A DNA stretch of 64,000 bases, taken from positions 186,001-250,000 of the forward strand of contig JBLWUQ010000002.1 of NCBI GenBank assembly GCA_048268845.1. The letters run 5' to 3'. The notes below the pieces were generated by a model. That model was not told the DNA's origin. It saw nothing but the letters and a program-made list of their open reading frames with translations, and did no database searches. The DNA comes from Muriiphilus sp048268845. Its GTDB lineage: Bacteria; Pseudomonadota; Alphaproteobacteria; Rhodobacterales; Rhodobacteraceae. Positions 8,587-20,800 of this stretch are shown piece after piece; position 1 is the stretch's first letter, and each line of letters starts with the position of its first letter. The position numbers and the translations under genes are program-made.

Positions 8587-9328
8587 TTCCGCGCCCTCGC
8601 GCCTGTCACGCCCGACCCGCGTGGCCGAGGCGATCAAGGATTGGATCGTCCAGGCCCATTTCGGGGCCGGCGACCGGCTGCCGAGCGAGCCGGAGCTGAT
8701 CGAACGCTTCGGCATGTCCAAGGGCACGATCCGCGAGGCGATGCGCATCCTCGAGGCACAGGGGCTGGTGAAAAGCCGCACCGGCCCCGGCGGCGGCACC
8801 TTCGTGCACGAGGTCTCGAAGGAACGCGCGCGGGCGCTGCTGGGCAACTACTTCTACTTCAAGGATCTGACGATCCGCGACATCTACCAGTTGCGCCGGG
8901 TGCTGGAGCCGGAACTGGCGGCGGCGCTGGCCGGCAATCTTCCCGAAACGGTGCTGGGCCGGCTCGAGGCGATCATCGGCGAATACGACGCCCCCGCGCA
9001 GGATGTCGAGGAGGAACGCGAACAGCACGTCGCCTCGCTCCGGTTTCACGCGCTGCTGGCCGAGCAGGCCGACAATGCGCTCTTGGGCTTTCTGATCGAC
9101 TTCATGGTCAACATGCTTTCGGACCTCACCGTCTATCGCAAGCTCTATGAGCCTCCCAACCTCGAGCTTTGGCGGCGTGGCCGGGCGTTTCAGCTTGACC
9201 TCGTCGAGGCGCTGCGCACCGGCGACGCCGACATGGCCCGGCGCGTCATGCGCGACCACATGGAGACGGCGCAAAAGCTGATGGAGGCGCAGGAGGCCGA
9301 GATGCAGCGCCGGTTCATCTCGGAGTAG
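8558..9328 (+). CDS. GntR-family transcriptional regulator, FadR subfamily (FCD domain)
   Basis: The 256-residue protein has an N-terminal winged helix (about residues 22-80: 'GDRLPSEPELIERFGMSKGTIREAMRILEAQGLV') and a C-terminal all-helical ligand-binding FCD domain ('RRVLEPELAAALA', 'RFHALLAEQADN', 'RVMRDHMETA'). I place the start at TTG 8558 because GGAGAG lies 7 bases upstream. TTG 8543 is in frame but overlaps that site. It overlaps the end of the ATPase gene by 29 bases, so it belongs to the operon and probably senses the imported compound or a product. The twin palindromes at 2996-3035 are its likely operator (inference). Confidence 0.88.
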   Translation: MPPATTPSTDSAPSRLSRPTRVAEAIKDWIVQAHFGAGDRLPSEPELIERFGMSKGTIREAMRILEAQGLVKSRTGPGGGTFVHEVSKERARALLGNYFYFKDLTIRDIYQLRRVLEPELAAALAGNLPETVLGRLEAIIGEYDAPAQDVEEEREQHVASLRFHALLAEQADNALLGFLIDFMVNMLSDLTVYRKLYEPPNLELWRRGRAFQLDLVEALRTGDADMARRVMRDHMETAQKLMEAQEAEMQRRFISE

Positions 9329-9462
9329 GACGCGCGGCGTTGCCAGCCGTGAGAGGACGGGGTTCTGTCAACGAGGCGCATCGTCTGACGCCGGGCGCAC
9401 AATCGGTTCCGTGAATGTCACCGTGTCGGGTGGCTGGCACCTGCTTGGCGGGTCGACGCCCG

Positions 9463-9939
9463 TCAGCCATCGCCCCCGACTGCAAAGCGGTAGCCGGCGT
9501 GGCAACTCGTGCAATTGGACAAGATGTTGCCAAGCTGGTCCAGCACGACCATGCCGTCTCCCATGTCCTCCGCTTCCAGGGCGAGATCATCGAATGACTG
9601 ATGTGTCGTCATGCCAAGCGTCTTGAACTCCAGCGGCAGCTTGGCGATCAGCGTGACCGGCTCGTTGCCGACCGCCCCCATGCCGACGGCTCTCGCCGCG
9701 GTCGAGACCGCAGCCATGTCGTCCTGCGCAACTGCCTTGGTTATGGCCTCGACCGCCTCCAGCAATCCCCGCATTTCACTCAGCACGAATGCCCGTTCCG
9801 TGGCGTTCAGCACGATTGCGGTCCGGCCATCGTCGCTTGCGGTCGTGTTTCCACGCACGAAGAAGGTCGCGGCGACACCTGCCACCAGAACAAGGATCGC
9901 CGCCGTCACGCTCCAGCAGAGCTTGCAGGATGTTCTCAT
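9463..9939 (-). CDS. Membrane-anchored cytochrome c'-like protein
   Basis: The 158-residue protein has an N-terminal hydrophobic anchor or signal (residues ~9-28). The rest is mostly helical and ends in a haem c motif CTSCH (residues 143-147) followed by AGYRF. A C-terminal CxxCH-x-x-Y-R after a four-helix segment is the class II (cytochrome c'/c556) arrangement. AGGAAG sits about 5 bases before ATG 9939. The frame stays open upstream into the antisense of catalase, but that extension is not real coding. Class II cytochromes bind NO or carry electrons in the periplasm. Its neighbour katA is divergent, which would fit a stress role, but this is not proven. Confidence 0.72.
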   Translation of the reverse strand: MRTSCKLCWSVTAAILVLVAGVAATFFVRGNTTASDDGRTAIVLNATERAFVLSEMRGLLEAVEAITKAVAQDDMAAVSTAARAVGMGAVGNEPVTLIAKLPLEFKTLGMTTHQSFDDLALEAEDMGDGMVVLDQLGNILSNCTSCHAGYRFAVGGDG

Positions 9940-10326
9940 GTCGCTTCCTGTCGTTTTCGGGTGGCTTCGCCCAACGCTACCAGACAAAACGGCGGTTGGA
10001 CATTGCTTGATGCCGCCGAATGACCCGATCCTGTCGACGCGCATCCGGCGAAAACCGCGTCCGCGCAAGGTCAGGGATTTCGCAAGAGGTTGGCCCGCGA
10101 AAGAGCCTGAATTCGGCCGCGCGCCTGCAAGGGACAACGGGGCGTCTCGCCAAATGCGCGCCAAATATGGGAAAATGCGCGCATTCATTTCCCTTGTGTG
10201 ATAGATTTCAGTCGATAATCTCGAGTCCGGGACCTCAGTTTTTCGGCCAGTGTTTCGCCGGCCGGGACAACGCCACCGATCCCGGCGCGGGGATGACGGC
10301 TCACCCATTACCAAGGAGATGCGACC
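9940..10326. other. Divergent intergenic region between the cytochrome c'-like gene and katA
   Basis: I find no convincing gene in these 387 bases. They must hold both divergent promoters. An AT-richer patch at about 10150-10220 is the likeliest katA promoter area. An ATAG at 10201 superficially recalls an OxyR site, but the remaining quartets are absent. AGGAG just before 10327 is the katA ribosome-binding site. Confidence 0.5.
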
Positions 10327-11781
10327 ATGACCAAGGACAAGGGAAAATTCACGACGACCGACGCGGGTGCCCCCGTTGCCAGCGACGAACATTCGCTCAG
10401 CATCGGTGCCGATGGGCCGATCGTGCTGCACGATCACTACCTGATCGAGCAGATGGCCATGTTCAACCGCGAGCGCGTCCCCGAGCGTCAGCCCCATGCC
10501 AAGGGCGCCGGCGCCTTCGGCCACTTCCAGGTGACGCAGGACGTCAGCAAATACACCCGCGCCGCGCTGTTCCAGCCCGGCACCAGGACCGATACCCTGA
10601 TCCGGTTTTCGACCGTGGCGGGCGAAAGCGGCAGCCCCGACACATGGCGCGACCCGCGCGGCTTTTCGCTGAAGTTCTACACCAGCGAAGGCAATTACGA
10701 CATGGTCGGCAACAACACCCCGATCTTCTTCCTGCGCGACCCGATGAAGTTCCAGCACTTCATCCGCTCACAGAAACGCCGCGCCGACAGCGGCCTGCGC
10801 GATCACGACATGCAGTGGGATTTCTGGTCGCTGTCGCCGGAATCGGCGCATCAGGTCACATGGCTGATGGGCGATCGCGGCATCCCGAAAACCTGGCGCC
10901 ACATGGACGGTTTTTCCAGCCACACCTATATGTGGGTCAACGCGGCTGGCGATAAGTTCTGGGTCAAATACCATTTCAAGACCGATCAGGGCATCGAGAA
11001 CCTGACCCAGGCCGAGGCCGACCGGATGGCCGGCGTCGATGCCGATTATCACCGGCGCGACCTGTTCAACTCGATCAAGGCCGGCGATTTCCCAAGCTGG
11101 ACGCTGAAGATGCAGATCATGCCGTTCGAGGAGGCGAAGACCTACCGCTTCAATCCGTTCGACCTGACCAAGGTCTGGCCGCATGGGGATTATCCGCTGA
11201 TCGAGGTGGGCAAGCTGACGCTCGACCGCAACCCGACCGATTTCCACACCGAGATCGAGCAGGCCGCATTTGCACCAAGCAATCTCGTGCCCGGCATCGG
11301 ACTCAGCCCCGACAAGATGCTGCTCGGACGCAGCTTTGCCTATGCCGATGCCCACCGCGCGCGTATCGGTGCGAATTTCGCGCAGATCCCGGTCAACCGG
11401 CCCAAGTCGCCGGCCCACAGCTACAGCAAGGATGGCGCGATGCGGGTCGAGAACGTCTCGGACCCGGTCTATGCACCCAATTCCTATGGCGGGCCGAAGG
11501 CCGATCCGTCGCGGACCGACGAGGCCGGGCGATGGTATGCCGATGGCGACATGGTGCGCGCGGCCTATACCTTGCGCAAGGACGACGACGACTGGGGCCA
11601 GGCCGGAACGCTGGTTCGCGACGTGATGGATGACGCCGCCCGCGACCGGCTGGTCAGCAACATCGTCGGGCATCTCAAGGGCGGCGTTTCGGAGCCGATC
11701 CTGAAACGTGCCTTCGAATACTGGCGCAATGTCGACAAGACGCTCGGCGAGCGGGTCGAGAAGGGCGTCAGGGCGGGCTGA
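10327..11781 (+). CDS. katA: Catalase (small-subunit, clade 3 type)
   Basis: This haem catalase of 484 residues converts hydrogen peroxide to water and oxygen. The distal His57 is in ERVPERQPHAKGAGAFG, the active-site Asn is in MVGNNTPIFF (residues 129-130) and the proximal haem-ligand Tyr339 is in RSFAYADAHR. All catalytic residues are present. It has no signal peptide, so it is cytoplasmic. AAGGAGATGCGACC precedes the ATG. The gene stands alone, with a strong stem-loop downstream at 11806. Peroxide control is likely, but I could not identify an OxyR site. Confidence 0.96.
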   Translation: MTKDKGKFTTTDAGAPVASDEHSLSIGADGPIVLHDHYLIEQMAMFNRERVPERQPHAKGAGAFGHFQVTQDVSKYTRAALFQPGTRTDTLIRFSTVAGESGSPDTWRDPRGFSLKFYTSEGNYDMVGNNTPIFFLRDPMKFQHFIRSQKRRADSGLRDHDMQWDFWSLSPESAHQVTWLMGDRGIPKTWRHMDGFSSHTYMWVNAAGDKFWVKYHFKTDQGIENLTQAEADRMAGVDADYHRRDLFNSIKAGDFPSWTLKMQIMPFEEAKTYRFNPFDLTKVWPHGDYPLIEVGKLTLDRNPTDFHTEIEQAAFAPSNLVPGIGLSPDKMLLGRSFAYADAHRARIGANFAQIPVNRPKSPAHSYSKDGAMRVENVSDPVYAPNSYGGPKADPSRTDEAGRWYADGDMVRAAYTLRKDDDDWGQAGTLVRDVMDDAARDRLVSNIVGHLKGGVSEPILKRAFEYWRNVDKTLGERVEKGVRAG

Positions 11782-11805
11782 CCGCCCGGCGCTTGACCCG
11801 ATGCA

Positions 11806-11844
11806 GACCCTTGCGCGAGACAGGCGATGTGTCGCGCAAGGGTC
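11806..11844 (+). terminator. Strong stem-loop downstream of katA
   Basis: GACCCTTGCGCGA (11806-11818) pairs perfectly with TCGCGCAAGGGTC (11832-11844), a 13-bp stem. The loop can extend it by three more pairs, ACA with TGT. No T-tract follows, so it may act as a Rho-assisted terminator or an mRNA 3' stabiliser. Confidence 0.65.
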
Positions 11845-11996
11845 GGTTGCTGGCCGGCCCGGCAGGCCCGAGCGCAAGGCAACGTGCAACGGCCTTTTCG
11901 AGCCGCGCATGGGTTGTTCCCTCGGGCTTCCGCGGATTCCGATGCCCCGACAGACGCGGTTGCGCGACGGCATCCGCCGCAGGTGTTCGCGGTGAC

Positions 11997-12025
11997 TTGC
12001 CGTAAGTGATGCGCTGTGCATTAAT
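11997..12025 (+). promoter_or_regulatory. Candidate sigma-70 promoter of the liv operon
   Basis: TTGCCG (11997-12002) and ATTAAT (12020-12025) are spaced 17 bp and lie about 70 bp before livH. The -10 area is locally AT-rich. This is a motif match only. Confidence 0.35.
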
Positions 12026-12094
12026 CGCGGAAAAACTGCTGCCTTCGCGACAGACCCAACCCGGTCGGTGCCGAAGGCGAACCAACGAGGGAAC

Positions 12095-13012
12095 ATGGAA
12101 TATTTTCTACAGCAATTGATCAATGGCATCGCGCTGGGATCAATCTACGGCCTGATCGCAATCGGCTACACCATGGTTTACGGCATCATCGGGATGATCA
12201 ACTTTGCCCATGGCGAGGTGTTCATGATCGGTTCGTTCGTCGCGCTGAGCGTGTTTCTGGCGCTGGGCGCGCTTGGAATCACCTTTCTGCCGCTGGTTCT
12301 GCTGGTGATGCTGGTGGTCGCGATGGCCTGCACCTCGCTCTGGGGCTGGACGGTCGAGCGGGTGGCCTATCGCCCGTTGCGCGGCTCGTTCCGGCTGGCG
12401 CCGCTGATCACCGCGATCGGCATGTCGATCTTCCTGCAGAACTTCGTTCAGGTGACGCAGGGCGCGCGGATCAAGCCGCTGCCGCCGCAGATCGAGGGTG
12501 GCATCACCCTGATGGAAGGGACCGATGGCAACGTGGTGCAATTGTCCTACATGCAGATCATCATCATCGCCACGACCGTCGTGCTGATGGCCGGGTTCTC
12601 CTTCCTGATCAACCGCACCTCGCTGGGCCGTCAGCAACGCGCCTGCGAGCAGGATCGCAAGATGGCCGCCCTTCTGGGGGTGAACGTCGACCGCACGATC
12701 TCGCTGACCTTCGTGCTGGGCGCGTCGCTGGCGGCGGTCGCGGGCATCATGTATCTGCTCTATTACGGCGTGATCGATTTCTACATCGGCTTCATCGCCG
12801 GGGTGAAAGCCTTCACCGCGGCGGTTCTGGGCGGCATCGGCTCGCTGCCCGGCGCGATGCTGGGCGGGTTGGCGATCGGGCTGATCGAGACTTTCTGGTC
12901 GGGTTATTTCTCGGTCGAATACAAGGACGTCGCGGCGTTCTCGATCCTCGCCATCGTGCTGATCTTCCTGCCTTCCGGCCTGCTCGGCCGCCCCGAAGTC
13001 GAGAAGGTCTGA
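12095..13012 (+). CDS. livH: Branched-chain amino acid ABC transporter permease LivH
   Basis: The 305-residue inner-membrane permease begins MEYFLQQLINGIALGSIYGLIAIG, the classic LivH start, followed by 'YTMVYGIIGMINFAHGEVFMIG'. It has about eight membrane segments. The ATG at 12095 follows CGAGGGAAC; a GTG 27 bases earlier is in frame but lacks a site. With LivM it forms the channel for leucine, isoleucine, valine or related amino acids. First gene of livHMGF. Confidence 0.93.
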   Translation: MEYFLQQLINGIALGSIYGLIAIGYTMVYGIIGMINFAHGEVFMIGSFVALSVFLALGALGITFLPLVLLVMLVVAMACTSLWGWTVERVAYRPLRGSFRLAPLITAIGMSIFLQNFVQVTQGARIKPLPPQIEGGITLMEGTDGNVVQLSYMQIIIIATTVVLMAGFSFLINRTSLGRQQRACEQDRKMAALLGVNVDRTISLTFVLGASLAAVAGIMYLLYYGVIDFYIGFIAGVKAFTAAVLGGIGSLPGAMLGGLAIGLIETFWSGYFSVEYKDVAAFSILAIVLIFLPSGLLGRPEVEKV

Positions 13013-13016
13013 CCCG

Positions 13017-14477
<1,461 letters not shown>

Positions 14478-15445
14478 ATGGAACAGCTGGCAAGTGAAAC
14501 GATCGCCGACCCGGTCCTGACGGTCGAGCATCTGACGATGCGCTTTGGCGGCCTGGTGGCGGTGGACGACCTGTCGTTCGACATCCGCCGGGGCGACATC
14601 ACCGCGCTGATCGGGCCGAACGGCGCGGGCAAGACCACGGTGTTCAACTGCATCACCGGGTTCTACAAGCCGACCGAAGGGCGCATCGCGATGCGCCGGG
14701 GGCACAATGTCTCGGACCGCAAGATCAGCGATCTGACCGCCACGGGCCGCCAGTTCGACCGGCAGGGCGATGCGGTCTATCTGCTGGAACGCATGGCCGA
14801 TTTCCGCATTACCGAACGGGCAGGGGTGGCGCGCACCTTCCAGAACATCCGCCTGTTCGGCGGCATGACGGTGCTGGAGAACCTGCTGGTCGCGCAGCAC
14901 AACAAGCTGATGAAGGCGTCGAACTTTACCATCGGCGGGCTGTTCGGGCTGCCCGGCTATCGCCGTGCGGCGGCGGCGGCACGGGAAACGGCGGTCGAAT
15001 GGCTGGGCCATGCCGATCTGCTGGACCGGGCCGACGATCCGGCCTCGGACCTGTCCTATGGCGCGCAGCGGCGGCTCGAGATCGTGCGCGCGATGTGCAC
15101 CGAGCCGTCGCTCCTGTGCCTCGACGAGCCAGCGGCGGGGCTGAACCCGCGCGAATCTGCCGAGTTGAACCGGCTCTTGCGCCATATCCGCGATACGCAC
15201 GACGTCTCGATCCTGTTGATCGAGCATGACATGGGCGTGGTCATGGAGATTTCCGACCACATCATCGTTCTGGAATACGGCAAGAAGATCGCCGACGGAA
15301 CCGCGGCCGAGGTGCGCGACGATCCCAGCGTCATCGCGGCCTATCTGGGTGTCGACGACGAAGAGGTCGATCAGGTCGAAGAGGATCTGGGCCTCAGGAA
15401 GTCCGGCGCGAAACCCGACGAAACCGATCTGCCGGGAGACAGCAC

Positions 15446-15449
<4 letters not shown>
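14478..15449 (+). CDS. livG: Branched-chain amino acid ABC transporter ATPase LivG, with internal insertion
   Basis: This 323-residue ATPase has Walker A GPNGAGKTT, Q-loop RTFQNIRLFGGMTVLENLLV, signature LSYGAQRRLEI, Walker B LLCLDEPAAGLNPRE and switch LIEHDMG. The signature has YGAQ where SGGQ-like residues are common; YG(A/E)QR is usual in LivG. Compared with E. coli LivG, about 30 extra residues (roughly 74-113, including 'TATGRQFDRQGDAVYLLERM') lie between Walker A and the Q-loop. There is also an acidic C-terminal tail of ~30 residues (DDEEVDQVEEDLG). It starts immediately after the livM stop. Confidence 0.92.
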
Positions 15450-16197
<748 letters not shown>

Positions 16198-16198
<1 letters not shown>

Positions 16199-16572
16199 TG
16201 CCGCCGGAAATGAGCCTGCTTTGGGAAGTCGCGCTGCCCGAGTTCCTGTTCGTCACGATTGTTCTGGGCGGCGGCGGGGCCTGGATGATCGGACGCTCGA
16301 CCGCGCTCAACTGGAACGGCTGGGGGCTGATGGCGTTCTATCTGCTGCTTCTGAACGTGGCGGTGCGCTTCATCCATTTCAGCCTGTTCGGAGGGTCTTT
16401 TTTCCTGCCCTTCTCGACCCTGGGAACCGCGTCCTATTACGCGGTCATCGACTATATCGTGCTGTTCGCGTCCGCCGCCACCGGACGAAGCGTCATGCGC
16501 AACCGGCAGATGGCGCGGCAATACGGATTTCTCCACGGGGCGGCGACTGGCCGAAAGCCGGAAAAGGGATAG
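16198..16572 (+). CDS. Small membrane protein of the liv operon (DUF6867-like)
   Basis: The 124-residue protein has about three hydrophobic segments (residues ~12-33, ~40-62, ~72-92) and a basic C-terminal tail. ATG 16198 shares its A with the livF stop (TGATG), and GGGGGGG lies upstream, so it is part of the operon. I recall a family annotated DUF6867 in this position in alphaproteobacterial liv operons; the link is from memory. Its job is unknown. A small accessory subunit of the LivHM permease or an assembly factor would fit the position. Confidence 0.7.
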
Positions 16573-16661
16573 ACTGAACAAAGGGGGGTGAGTCGGTGCG
16601 CCGATCAATCCGATCCTATTGTAAACCAAGAACCAAACCCAAACCACAGGAAGGCTAGAAT

Positions 16662-17759
16662 ATGAAAAAACTGCTTCTTACCAGCACCGCCGTCGGCATG
16701 ATGGCCGCGGGCGCTGCGTATGCCGACATCGACATCGGCGTCGCGGGTCCGATGACCGGCCAGTATGCCAGCTTCGGCGAACAGTTCCGCATCGGTGCCG
16801 AACAGGCCGTGGCCGACATCAACGCCGCTGGCGGCGTGAATGGCGAAATGCTCAAACTGTCGATCGGCGACGATGCCTGCGACCCGAAACAGGCGGTCGC
16901 GGTGGCCAACCAGTTCGCCGCGCAGGGCGTGACCTTCGTGGCCGGGCACTTCTGCTCGGGCTCGTCGATCCCCGCCTCGCAGGTCTATGCCGACGAGCAG
17001 ATCATCCAGATCTCGCCCGGCTCGACCAACCCCGACTTCACCGACAAGCGCCCCGGCGACGGTATCTATCGTGTCTGCGGTCGCGACGACCAGCAGGGCG
17101 TGGTCGCGGCGCAATACATCCTCGACAACTTCCCGGATGCCAAGGTCGCCTTCATCAACGACAAGACCGCCTATGGCAAAGGTCTCGCCGATCAGACCCA
17201 GATGAACTACGAGGCGGCGGGCATGACCCCGGCCATCGTCGAAGCCTATAGCGCGGGCGAAAAGGACTACACCGCGCTGGTGACCAAGATGAAGGAAGCG
17301 GGCGTCGATCTGGTCTATGTCGGCGGCTATCACACCGAAGCCGGACTGATCCTGCGCCAGATGCGCTCGCAGGGGATGGATGCGGTCCTGATGTCGGGTG
17401 ACGCGCTGGTGGCGCAGGAATACTGGGCGATCACCGGCGATGCCGGCGCCGGCACGCTGATGACCTTCTCGCCCGACCCGCGCAAGAGCGAGGCGGCAGC
17501 CTCCGTCGTGGAAACCCTTTCGGCAGCCGGCAAGACCGCCGAGGGTTACGTGCTCTACACCTATGCCGCGATCCAGGCATGGGCCGAGGCGGCGAACGCG
17601 GCCGGAACCACCGATTACGATGCCGTCGTGGCAGCGCTCGACGAGACCGCGTTCCAGACCGTGATCGGCGAGCTGAACTTCGACGAGAAGGGCGACGTCA
17701 CCCTTCCGGGCTATGTCGTCTACGAGTGGAAGGACGGCGACTACGACTACGTCCAGTAA
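16662..17759 (+). CDS. livK: Branched-chain amino acid ABC transporter substrate-binding protein
   Basis: The 365-residue periplasmic protein has a signal peptide cut near AYA-DI (residue ~21). The mature part opens 'DIDIGVAGPMTGQYASFGEQ', the Leu/Ile/Val-binding (Peripla_BP_6) signature, and goes on to 'FVAGHFCSGSSIPASQVYADEQIIQISPGSTNP' in the ligand cleft. ACAGGAAGG precedes the ATG. An 89-bp gap separates it from the membrane-protein gene, so it may also have its own promoter to give an excess of binding protein. Confidence 0.93.
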   Translation: MKKLLLTSTAVGMMAAGAAYADIDIGVAGPMTGQYASFGEQFRIGAEQAVADINAAGGVNGEMLKLSIGDDACDPKQAVAVANQFAAQGVTFVAGHFCSGSSIPASQVYADEQIIQISPGSTNPDFTDKRPGDGIYRVCGRDDQQGVVAAQYILDNFPDAKVAFINDKTAYGKGLADQTQMNYEAAGMTPAIVEAYSAGEKDYTALVTKMKEAGVDLVYVGGYHTEAGLILRQMRSQGMDAVLMSGDALVAQEYWAITGDAGAGTLMTFSPDPRKSEAAASVVETLSAAGKTAEGYVLYTYAAIQAWAEAANAAGTTDYDAVVAALDETAFQTVIGELNFDEKGDVTLPGYVVYEWKDGDYDYVQ

Positions 17760-17776
17760 GCCGGACTGAGAACATC

Positions 17777-17801
17777 GCGGCGCCGGTCAATCCGGCGTCG
17801 C
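17777..17801. terminator. Hairpin between convergent livK and tamB
   Basis: GCGGCGCCGG (17777-17786), loop TCAAT, then CCGGCGTCGC (17792-17801) give a 10-bp stem with one wobble pair. It lies between two convergent genes and could end transcription from both sides, though neither side shows a T-run. Confidence 0.5.
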
Positions 17802-17843
17802 GGCACCTTGGGGCCGCGGGACCGAAGCCGTCCGACGCCAGCC

Positions 17844-20800
17844 TCAGTAGTCTTTCTCGAAAAACACCCCGATACCCGTGCCGCCATCCGTCGCGACCCG
17901 CCCGCGCGCGGTGATGTTCGGCGTGATCGACAGGTTCAGATTGATCTCGGACCGGCCATCCGCGCCGACGGTGACGTCAGTATAGATATTGTCGGAAATA
18001 TAGGTTCCGGCACGCACGGCGACCCCGCCACCGGCATCGGTCGTCACGTCGAGATCGTCCAGTCCGAAGGTGTCGCGCAAGCGGCCGATCACGCCGGCCC
18101 CGCCCTTGCCGGACAAGGTCGCCACCGCCGATGCGAGGTTGAGCGCCTGGAACGCCGAAATCTGGTCCAGCCCGCGCCCGAACACCAGACGTGCGAGGAT
18201 TTCGTCCTCGGGCAGGTCCGGTGTCGAGGAAAAGGTCACATTCGGGTCCGAGGCCAGCCCCTCCAGCGTGATGCGCACCACCACGTCGGCGGCGCGGGTT
18301 TCGGCCGCCAGCCGGATGAACGGATCAAGGCTGCCCTGAAGCGTGGCCGTGCCCTCGGTCAGTTCAAGCCGATTGCCCAAGAGATCGAGCCGCCCCCGGA
18401 TCAGGTGAAACCCGCCCTCGGTGACCATGTTCTGCGTCGTTCCGCCAAGGTGCAACACCCCGCCCATTTCCGCATCAAGCCCGCGCCCGCGCAGGAACAC
18501 ACGACCGGGCGCGGATAGCGTGATGTCGAGCGCGTAGGGCCTGCCGCCATTGCCGGATTGCCCGTTGGTCAGACCGGCGCGCTGGCGCGTGACGGCGACG
18601 GCCGCCGGCTCGGCGATATGCTGCAGCCCCGGCAACCCGCCATCGACGCCAAAGCCGGTTTCAGGAATACGCAGTTCAATGGTGCCGAAGGCGATACGGC
18701 CCGACAGCGTCGCGCCACCAGTCAGCGGCCCCGCGATGGTCACGGTTCCGTTCGCCACCGTGTCATAAAGCGCCGGGTCCGTCAGCCCGACCCCCTCGAC
18801 GCGCAGCGCGAGGTCGGCCGCGTAAGGCGCGCTCAGCGATATCGGCCCGGTGATGGCGATCCGTCCCCCCGACGAGACAGTGGCCAGCGCATCGACACTT
18901 GCCTGCGCGCCGGAAATCCGCACCGTTGCGGCAATCGGCTCCAGCGCGATCCGCAAGGCGGGCAGGGCGAGGCGGCCATCGTCGGTGCTGACCGTGCCAG
19001 ACAGCGAGGCCAGCGCGAAGGGGCCGTTCAAATCGAGGTCGAACCGCGCCATGCCGGCGGCCTGCTGCGGCGCGATGAACCCGTTGGCCAGCGCCAGCGG
19101 GACGCGGCCCGACAGTGCCAGCGTCGCGCGGGACACGTCTGTCGCGATCTGTCCCGTGGCGCGAACTTCGGTGCCGCCGGGGCCTGCGCCGGTTGCCGCG
19201 ATCTCCCAGCCGGTGCTTGCCAACACCGCGCTGCCCTGGCCGGTGAACGCCCCCGAAAGGCCGGGCACGACCAGCCCGAGATCGCGCAGGCGGGCCTCTG
19301 CGTTGACGCGTTGCTCGGCGCCGGTGCTGGCGTCGGTCAGGCTGGCGGTGATTTCCGGCGTCTCGACCTGCAGCCGTTCGATGCGCAGATCGCCGTTGCG
19401 GTCGCGGGCAATGGCGAAATCCGCGCGGCTCGCCCCGCCTGTCAGTCGGTCAAGATCGCCCAGACCGAAGCGCAGGTCTTGCCCTTCTGCCAGCCCTTCG
19501 AGCGTGAAGGCGCCGCTGTCGGGCGCGAATGTTCCGCTCGCGGCGATGCTGGCCCCGCCCGAAAGCGCCCGCCCGGCAAGCCCGCCATAGGGCGCCAGAC
19601 TGCCGACGCGCGCGTCGATCTCGCCGCTCATCGCCATGGGTTCGGATCGCGTCGCGACGACCACGCCGTTCAGGCGCGCCGTGGTGTCCCCCGGCGCGGT
19701 GGCGTTCAGCACCACCTGCCAGCGGTCGCCCGTCTGGCTTGCGGTCCCGTCAAGCGTGAGTGCGCCGCTCAGATCGTCGTGCAGCAAGTGGGCATCGGGC
19801 ACCTCGACATGCGCCTCGACCCGGCTGGCGTCGGGGGCAAGCGTCGCCGTCCCGCGCGCCGAGGCTCCGGGTGCCGCGATGGCAAAACGCTCGATCCGGG
19901 TCGCGGTCTCGTCGCGGGCGGCGGCGATCGACAGGGTGCTGGCCCCGGCGAAAGGCTGGTCGAACCACGGCTGGCCGATGGCCAGATCCTTGCCGCTGCC
20001 CTCGACGGTCAGGTCGAACGGCCCGCCCGGAACCGCCATGTCGCCCGCGATCCGAAGCCGTGCCGCGCCGCCAAGCGACTGCCCGGCAAGGCCAGCGAAG
20101 CGCGACAGATCCTTGGCGTTCACCGCAAGATCGCCGCTGGCGACGAGGTCGAGCTTGTTCCAGTCGGCGCGCAAGGTCACCGCCCCGGCAAGGTCGTAGT
20201 CGGGTCCGGCAAGGCTGATGTCACTCAGCCGCAGCGGCGCGGCCGCCTCGCGCGCGAAGTCCAGCCCTCCGGCAAGTGTCGGGCCGATTGCCGCCGCAAG
20301 GTCGGCGTCGCGCGGGGCGATGCCGGTTGCGGTGAAATCGAGACGCCCGGCGATGTTCGGCACCTGATCGTCGTCGCCCGGATAGAGCGTGCCCGCCCCC
20401 CTGATGCTGGCCGAAGCAAGCGTCAGGTCGTCGCGCGCGATCCCTGAAACTGCGAGCGTGCCGGTCCACCCGGCGCCGCGCGCCATGTCATAGTCGAACG
20501 CAACCTCCGCCCGATCCACACGCGTCGGCGCACCGCCAAGCGGCAACAGCACCGGCGCGCCATCGGCGGCGGCGATGGTGCCCGACAGGCTGGCCCGCTC
20601 GATCCAGCCCTTCGGGTTGAGGCTGGCAGACCCGGCGAAGGCCAGCGCCTCGGTCGCTATCTCGAAATCCTCGATATCAAGCCGCCCGTCGGGGTGCCGT
20701 GTGCCCGCAAGCGCGAGCCGCACGTCGTCGCCGAAAAAGCGGCCATATTCCCCGGCGAACAGCGGGCTGGGGTCGCCCGCGAGGTCGGCGCGAAACCCCA

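Larger units (their letters stand above)
11782..12094. other. Intergenic region between katA and livH
   Basis: I see no gene here. It contains the katA 3' stem-loop (11806-11844), a GC-rich middle with no clear reading frame, a candidate promoter at 11997-12025, and the GAGGG ribosome-binding site of livH. Confidence 0.5.

Noticed and set aside
10201..10240. Possible OxyR site before katA
   Set aside because: Only one ATAG quartet is present. The other three quartets at the required spacing are missing.
9940..10758. Upstream extension of the cytochrome c'-like frame
   Set aside because: It runs antisense through katA. The signal-like start MRTSCKLCWS with AGGAAG at 9939 explains the gene.
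18558..20447. A 629-codon open frame antisense to tamB
   Set aside because: It is a shadow frame in GC-rich DNA. It is rich in Arg, Gly and Ala, has no recognisable domain and lies opposite a clear gene.
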